Part shown: positions 13,231 through 17,294 of the stretch, piece after piece
Layout: the number at the start of each line of letters is the position of its first letter
How positions within the stretch are numbered: position 1 is the stretch's first letter
Assembly: GCA_002371615.1 (NCBI GenBank)
Contig: DFGA01000029.1
Span: forward strand, 1-17,294
Direction of reading: 5' to 3'
Source: Lachnospiraceae bacterium UBA3762
GTDB lineage: Bacteria; Bacillota; Clostridia; Lachnospirales; Lachnospiraceae
DNA: 17,294 nt
Translations under genes and position numbers: made by a program
The notes under the pieces: generated by a model
The model's database searches: none
Told to the model about the DNA's origin: nothing
The model's input: the letters and a program-made list of their open reading frames with translations, nothing else

Positions 13231-14457
13231 TTATCTCCTTGTCAAAAGGGACGATTCTTTTGCTCTTTTTGTACTCGACATGGCACGGGTGAGTAGAGCC
13301 GCTCCTGCTACGGATACTATCAATCCGATAACAAGCATGGCCTTTACTCCCATGTGATCAAGTATCACTCCGCACAGGAGGGAGCTGAATACTCCCGAGA
13401 GCGTAAAGCAGCTTGTGACAAAGGCCTGTCCCTTAACCTGATCTGTTTCGCTTATGTTCTGACTGACATAATATGCCGATGCAGGTATGAATACCGCATA
13501 TGCGAGAAGCTGCATTGATTGGCTTATATAAACCATGGGTATGTTTGTGGCAAGCGTCATAATTAGCGCCTTAACAGTAAACGCAATACCGGAGATCACA
13601 AGCATTACCCGCATTGACAGTTTCTTTGAAAAAAATGTCATTGCAGCCATAGTGGGCAGCTCCAGAAAGGCCGCGATAAATGTGGCGTATCCGAGATGCT
13701 TTTCACTTCCTCCCAAAGGCCGCACTATCTGTATCAGGTAATCATTGAGCATGTTATGTGTGAAAAATATCAGGACAGTTCCCGCAAGCATCAGAACGAA
13801 TGCAGGATATTTTCCTAAAAACGCGGTAAGCGACGAAGCTTCCTCTTCACTGTTTATATCATTTACCGATTCATCCGGCTTGCCGTTTTCACCGGTTTTT
13901 GCATCCTTCGGAAGCTTGAAGAAATACACGATGACCATCTGTACAGCCATTATTACAATGTTAAGATACAGCAGTATCCTGACGCCTTCCTTTTCAACTA
14001 TTCCTCCCACCAGTGCAGATGTTATGGCAAATCCTGCAGAGCCCAAACCTCTTGCAAGCCCATATATTATGTTTATCCCATGATTTTGATACTCGAAATT
14101 AAGTGCCGTCATTACCGGCATATAAGTAAACTGTATCATATAGATAAGGGCGAATACGATAAACACAAGTATCTTGTTGGTATCCGCTACAAGAAGCAGC
14201 GCTGAACCTGCTGCAATTATTCCCGCACATATGATCATTACATTTCTGTTGGTAAACATCCCCTGCCTGTCTATGAGGGACGCCACCATAGGCTGCGCCA
14301 GTGCCGACGTGATATTGGCCACTGCCAGAAGGAGTCCTATCTGCGTATTGGTAAATCCCCTGTCGAGAAGATACACCGCCGCATATGCATGCAAGGTGCA
14401 AAAGGCCATAAAGTATGTGATATTTATAAGTGTGTACCGTAATGTTGAAAACTTCAT
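13231..14457 (-). CDS. MFS transporter (MFS_1-like / LacY-like)
   Basis: A 408-residue integral membrane protein with twelve predicted helices in two halves. The halves are split by a hydrophilic loop of about 40 residues around position 185-215 (KLPKDAKTGENG...EEEAS). The loop between helices 2 and 3 carries a motif-A-like SLIDRQGM (around 60-67). The N-terminus goes straight into helix 1 without a signal sequence. The general pattern resembles the LacY/nucleoside-symporter branch. Substrate unknown. The ATG is 3 nt after the phosphatase stop, and the ribosome site GGTG is inside that gene's end, so the two are translationally coupled. Confidence 0.9.
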   Translation of the reverse strand: MKFSTLRYTLINITYFMAFCTLHAYAAVYLLDRGFTNTQIGLLLAVANITSALAQPMVASLIDRQGMFTNRNVMIICAGIIAAGSALLLVADTNKILVFIVFALIYMIQFTYMPVMTALNFEYQNHGINIIYGLARGLGSAGFAITSALVGGIVEKEGVRILLYLNIVIMAVQMVIVYFFKLPKDAKTGENGKPDESVNDINSEEEASSLTAFLGKYPAFVLMLAGTVLIFFTHNMLNDYLIQIVRPLGGSEKHLGYATFIAAFLELPTMAAMTFFSKKLSMRVMLVISGIAFTVKALIMTLATNIPMVYISQSMQLLAYAVFIPASAYYVSQNISETDQVKGQAFVTSCFTLSGVFSSLLCGVILDHMGVKAMLVIGLIVSVAGAALLTRAMSSTKRAKESSLLTRR

Positions 14458-14460
14458 TTG

Positions 14461-15252
14461 TCACCTTTTTTGCAGTAAACACTCCGGAATGTTTTTCACA
14501 CCCCGCGCACGGCATATAACGGATGTTTGTCCATCATAGGTCAAAGGTTTTCCGTATGAGTCCGTTACCGTACAGCCGGCTTCAGTCGCTATCAGAGCCG
14601 CAGCAGCATAATCCCACACCTGTATGCGAAGTTCAAAATATAAACTGCACCTTCCCGTTGCAACACAGCACATATCCCACGCGGCGGTTCCCGAGCGCCT
14701 AAGATCCACACACTCGGGCAAAAGCTTTCTTGCCATATCAAAAGTCATATCCTGCAGTTCCGTATAGTAAGGTGCGGTACCAAATACCGCTAATGAATCT
14801 TCAAGAGGTCTGTCAGATGATTCTATCCTCTCACCGTTCATATATGCACCTTTTCCGGCTATAGCCAGGTACATCTCATCATCAAAGGGATTATAAACGA
14901 CCCCGATATACGGCTTGCCGTCAAGCAGCAGTCCTATCGAGATAACTGAAGGTCTGTAAGAATAGATAAAATTTGATGTACCGTCTATAGGATCAATGAT
15001 AAACACATATCCGGACTTCATCCTGTCGGTGAATACATCCTGCCCCTCTTCCTCGCCGAGAAATGCTGCCTGCGGAAGTATGCTTCCAAGCATCTGTATC
15101 AGAAATTCCTGGATCTTCTCATCCGTCTGTGTGCAGAAATTGGCATGTCCCGATTTCTCCATGACCTTCGGTTCGGAAGCATCAAGCATTATCCTTCCGG
15201 CCTTTTTTGCAATTTCGCATATCTTTTCTATAATCAGACTGTCTTCGTTCAT
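14461..15252 (-). CDS. Inositol monophosphatase family protein
   Basis: A 263-residue cytoplasmic Mg2+-dependent phosphatase of the IMPase/FBPase/CysQ superfamily. Metal-binding residues are all present: Glu67 in GEEEG, Asp87 and Asp90 in DPIDGTSNF (87-95), and Asp214 in WDYAAAALI (213-221). Length is as usual for the family. The substrate could be myo-inositol-1-phosphate, another sugar phosphate or PAP; the sequence does not decide. Its ATG lies 1 nt after the TAA of the upstream 63-residue gene, so translation is coupled. Standing with an MFS transporter and an esterase, it could serve a small catabolic or detoxification route, which is inference. Confidence 0.92.
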   Translation of the reverse strand: MNEDSLIIEKICEIAKKAGRIMLDASEPKVMEKSGHANFCTQTDEKIQEFLIQMLGSILPQAAFLGEEEGQDVFTDRMKSGYVFIIDPIDGTSNFIYSYRPSVISIGLLLDGKPYIGVVYNPFDDEMYLAIAGKGAYMNGERIESSDRPLEDSLAVFGTAPYYTELQDMTFDMARKLLPECVDLRRSGTAAWDMCCVATGRCSLYFELRIQVWDYAAAALIATEAGCTVTDSYGKPLTYDGQTSVICRARGVKNIPECLLQKR

Positions 15253-15253
15253 A

Positions 15254-15445
15254 TTAACCTTTCAGTTCTATTATCTTTTTGCAGTTTGGATTAGGGCAGA
15301 CTACCGATGATTTCATAACATCAGCTTTAAACACTCTGCCGCAGTCGGGGCATGATATTCCCATATACTGAACATCGGCAACAGCTTTAGCACCACCGAC
15401 AACATTCTCCAGCTCTTCAAGTTCAATCGCTTTATTCTTATCCAT
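15254..15445 (-). CDS. 63-residue peptide: double-glycine leader fused to a zinc ribbon
   Basis: A short protein with AGGAGG 6 nt before the ATG. Residues 1-18 look like a bacteriocin-type leader: charged start, then LEELENVVGG ending in Gly17-Gly18, close to the ELxxIxGG pattern cut by C39 peptidases. Residues 32-55 form a zinc-ribbon-like module with two Cys pairs, CPDC (32, 35) and CPNPNC (50, 55). No C39 peptidase/exporter or modification enzyme is in the window. It is the first gene of the phosphatase-MFS-esterase cluster. It could be a secreted zinc-binding peptide, a RiPP precursor, or a purely intracellular zinc-ribbon protein whose N-terminus resembles a leader by chance. Confidence 0.8.
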   Translation of the reverse strand: MDKNKAIELEELENVVGGAKAVADVQYMGISCPDCGRVFKADVMKSSVVCPNPNCKKIIELKG

Positions 15446-15519
15446 TGCTATCCTCCTGTATTTTAGCAGGTTTCGGAATCCATAGGGATCCCCGTATCAC
15501 CGTTTATCGTTTTATATAC

Positions 15520-15549
15520 TATCACAGTCAATATCACAGAAATATCACA
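15520..15549 (-). repeat. Three direct repeats TATCACA at 11-12 bp spacing
   Basis: On the plus strand TATCACA occurs at 15520-15526, 15532-15538 and 15543-15549 (TGTGATA on the transcribed strand), with a degenerate fourth copy TATCACC at 15495-15501. The spacing is about one helical turn, so a protein could bind them on one face. They lie 75-105 bp upstream of the 63-residue gene. A TTGACT lies between two copies and could be part of a promoter, but no matching -10 is clear. Confidence 0.55.
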
Positions 15550-15569
15550 CATAATCATCCGCAGCTGTC

Positions 15570-17108
15570 CTAAACAGGAGCCCTTTTCAGATCATTCTCT
15601 TCAAGAAATTCAACGAGATCCTTATAATCGCTCTCATAGGCGTGGGCATGGCTTGATACACTCTTATGCTTTGCAACGGATGCAGCTGACTTGGCGATAG
15701 GCTGAACGGTACCCGCGCCTGCAATACATCCGCCCGGACAGGCCATTCCTTCAAGAAGATATCCGTTATATTTGCCGGCCTTGGCCATTGCCATCATCTT
15801 GCGGCAATTTGCGAGACCTTCGGCATTAACAACTTTTATTTCTTTATCCGGATACTGCTCCTTGATACAGTTTACAACGGCCGAAGCGACTCCCCCGCTG
15901 ACCGCAAAACCTCTTCCGTCGCCGCTTGCCCCGTGCATCGTATCGTCATCGGGAAGTTCGGCAAAATCAATCTCTTTCGCCTCAAACATTCCCATTACTT
16001 CCTCGAAGGTAAGGACAAAATCAATATCACTTCTGATCGAACTGCGCGAAGCTTCCAGTTTCTTCGCGGCACAAGGTCCAATAAATGCCACCTTGCATCC
16101 CGGGTACTTGGCTTTGATCAGTCTTCCGGTAAGCACCATAGGCGTCAGGGACATGGAAATGCAGTCCGCATATTCCGGAAACAGTTTCTTGGCCATAACA
16201 GACCACGCCGGACAGCACGATGTTCCCATAAACGGGAGCTTATCAGGGACATTTTCAACATAATCCTTGGCTTCCGACAACGTACACAGGTCAGCACCGA
16301 TAGCAACCTCAATAACATCCTCGAAGCCCAGTGCCCGAAACGCCGGCCTCATCTTCTCGGGTGTAAAATCACTTCCAAACTGTCCCGTTACCGCCGGCGC
16401 TATAGCCGCATATACCGGTACGTCCGATTTTATCGCCTGAATGACCTGGAATATCTGAGCCTTGTCCGCAATAGCTCCAAACGGACAATTGGCAAGGCAC
16501 ATCCCGCATGAAACGCACTTGTCCTGATCTATATCGGCACGCCCGTATTCATCGGTACCTATCGCATTCATTCCGCAAGCCTTAACACACGGTCTCTCCA
16601 GCCTGACGATCGCATTATACGGACACGCTTCAACGCACTTACCGCATTTGATGCACTTGCTCTCATCTATCACAGATTTACCGTTCTTGATCGTAATAGC
16701 ACCGACCGGACACACTTCCTTACATGCATGGGCAAAACAACCCTGACAGACATCCGTAACCCGTACTTCATTATCGGGACAGGCATGGCACGCGAATTTG
16801 ATTATATTTATGAGAGGTGGCTGGTAATATTTTTCCGGTTTGACACACTCTTCGGCTCCCTGTGTTACCGGTGCCTGCTCGGCTGCGGTACGAAGAGATA
16901 ATCCCATCGCCATACGCATTCTCTCCCTTACTATGGCACGTTCAATAAAAACACTGTCCCTGTATACCGCCATCTCTCCCGGGATGACGTTATAAGGGAT
17001 CTCCTCCATCCTCGACAGATCTCCGTCCCTGTACTCATAAGACAGTTTCGCGACCTCAGCATATACCCGCTTTCGCAGATCGTTTACCGATGTATATATA
17101 CCTCTCAT
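15570..17108 (-). CDS. [FeFe] hydrogenase, group B
   Basis: A 512-residue cytoplasmic iron-sulfur enzyme. The N-terminal part carries a CHACP...CQGCFAHACKEVCP Cys array (107-133), then ferredoxin motifs CIKCGKCVEACP (152-162) and CVSCGMCLANCP (198-209), plus Cys174/178. The H-cluster domain has TSCCPAW (296-302; Cys298 the proton-shuttle position, Cys299 a ligand). It also has GPCAAKKLEA with Cys346 in place of the canonical MPC, and EGMACPGGCIAGAG with Cys457 and Cys461. The CHACP/QGCFAHACK N-terminus and variant second motif place it in the group B branch. Members oxidise or evolve H2 with ferredoxin, but group B is poorly characterised. The ATG has GGAGG 8 nt upstream. Maturases (HydEFG) are not in the window. 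No terminator is visible at its end. Confidence 0.93.
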   Translation of the reverse strand: MRGIYTSVNDLRKRVYAEVAKLSYEYRDGDLSRMEEIPYNVIPGEMAVYRDSVFIERAIVRERMRMAMGLSLRTAAEQAPVTQGAEECVKPEKYYQPPLINIIKFACHACPDNEVRVTDVCQGCFAHACKEVCPVGAITIKNGKSVIDESKCIKCGKCVEACPYNAIVRLERPCVKACGMNAIGTDEYGRADIDQDKCVSCGMCLANCPFGAIADKAQIFQVIQAIKSDVPVYAAIAPAVTGQFGSDFTPEKMRPAFRALGFEDVIEVAIGADLCTLSEAKDYVENVPDKLPFMGTSCCPAWSVMAKKLFPEYADCISMSLTPMVLTGRLIKAKYPGCKVAFIGPCAAKKLEASRSSIRSDIDFVLTFEEVMGMFEAKEIDFAELPDDDTMHGASGDGRGFAVSGGVASAVVNCIKEQYPDKEIKVVNAEGLANCRKMMAMAKAGKYNGYLLEGMACPGGCIAGAGTVQPIAKSAASVAKHKSVSSHAHAYESDYKDLVEFLEENDLKRAPV

Positions 17109-17134
17109 TCACAGAACCTCCGCCAGTTCTCTCA

Positions 17135-17151
17135 GATCATTTTACTTGATC
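17135..17151. promoter_or_regulatory. Small inverted repeat upstream of the hydrogenase
   Basis: GATCA-TTTTACT-TGATC, 5-bp arms, 27-43 bp upstream of the hydrogenase ATG. TAAAAT and TATACT sequences nearby could be -10 boxes, but no -35 fits. It does not match a Rex site. Confidence 0.3.
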
Positions 17152-17195
17152 CTACAACAGTATATTTTACCAAACCGTAAAGCCGGTGGCAAAAC

Positions 17196-17232
17196 AAAAA
17201 ACCCGAAATACCGATCAGATCAGCATTTCGGG
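17196..17232 (-). terminator. Intrinsic terminator after tRNA-Arg
   Basis: On the minus strand CCCGAAAT (17225-17232) pairs with ATTTCGGG (17202-17209) and is followed by six U (17196-17201). It lies 14 nt past the tRNA 3' end and separates the tRNA from the hydrogenase. Confidence 0.9.
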
Positions 17233-17245
17233 CCTTTAACATTAA

Positions 17246-17294
17246 CGTGTGTGAAAGGATTCGAACCCTCGACCTTCTGGTCCGTAGCCAGACG
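17246..17294 (-). tRNA. tRNA-Arg (anticodon ACG), 3' portion only
   Basis: The anticodon arm TCTGG-CTACGGA-CCAGA gives anticodon ACG (read as ICG, Arg). The T-arm with GTTCGAATC and the acceptor 3' strand CACACAC plus discriminator G are present. CCA is not encoded (TAA on the plus strand follows). The D-arm and 5' acceptor half are beyond the right edge. Confidence 0.92.

Noticed and set aside
15446..15569. Terminator after the hydrogenase gene
   Set aside because: Only a tiny CCT/AGG or CTG/CAG stem near the stop, with no U-run; co-transcription with the next cluster cannot be excluded.
1..17294. CRISPR arrays, insertion sequences or prophage genes
   Set aside because: No regularly spaced repeats, transposase, integrase or phage structural genes were recognised; the LRR coding repeats at about 2660-3400 are protein-level repeats.

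Overview
The window looks like a chromosomal segment of an anaerobic gut or rumen Firmicute, most likely Lachnospiraceae (Butyrivibrio / Pseudobutyrivibrio / Roseburia-like). The grounds are a tryptophan T-box leader, a group B [FeFe] hydrogenase, an EFR1-type flavodoxin-ferredoxin, a BspA-like leucine-rich-repeat surface protein, strong AGGAGG ribosome sites and moderate GC. Nearly every gene is on the minus strand; the exceptions are a stand-alone receiver protein and a tiny membrane peptide. No phage, insertion sequence or CRISPR array is visible.

Read right to left (direction of transcription). (1) 17246-17294 is the 3' part of a tRNA-Arg followed by a terminator. (2) 15570-17108 is a group B [FeFe] hydrogenase. 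(3) 15445 to 11831 is a tightly packed set: a 63-residue peptide with a double-glycine leader and a zinc ribbon, an inositol-monophosphatase-family protein, an MFS transporter and a type B carboxylesterase. (4) 11256-11852 (+) is a divergent receiver-only protein, convergent with the esterase and divergent from the next operon. (5) 11099 to 4574 is an ABC importer operon: a DUF3798-type lipoprotein, a two-domain ATPase, two permeases, a membrane-anchored accessory protein and an EFR1 flavodoxin/ferredoxin protein. The substrate is unknown. (6) 3640-4530 is an AT-rich, mostly non-coding stretch. It carries a probable SOS-controlled type I toxin/antisense-RNA locus and an orphan structured RNA with its own promoter and terminator. 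(7) 530-3643 encodes a 1037-residue secreted LRR plus class 3 lipase protein. (8) 1-512 is the start of a trp operon: promoter, tryptophan T-box with terminator, and the first 61 codons of trpD.

The most interesting part is 4173-4523. A 32-residue hydrophobic peptide with a perfect Shine-Dalgarno sequence is driven by a promoter whose -35/-10 spacer holds a perfect match to the Gram-positive LexA consensus. A convergent promoter drives a predicted ~90-nt RNA that ends in a shared bidirectional terminator. The 5' ends of the two transcripts, including their -10 regions, are imperfect inverted copies of each other. This suggests that the antisense gene arose by inverted duplication of the toxin's own promoter and leader. 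Next to it, 3742-3994 encodes a ~250-nt RNA with several hairpins, two of them mutually exclusive, that matches no RNA family I recognise.
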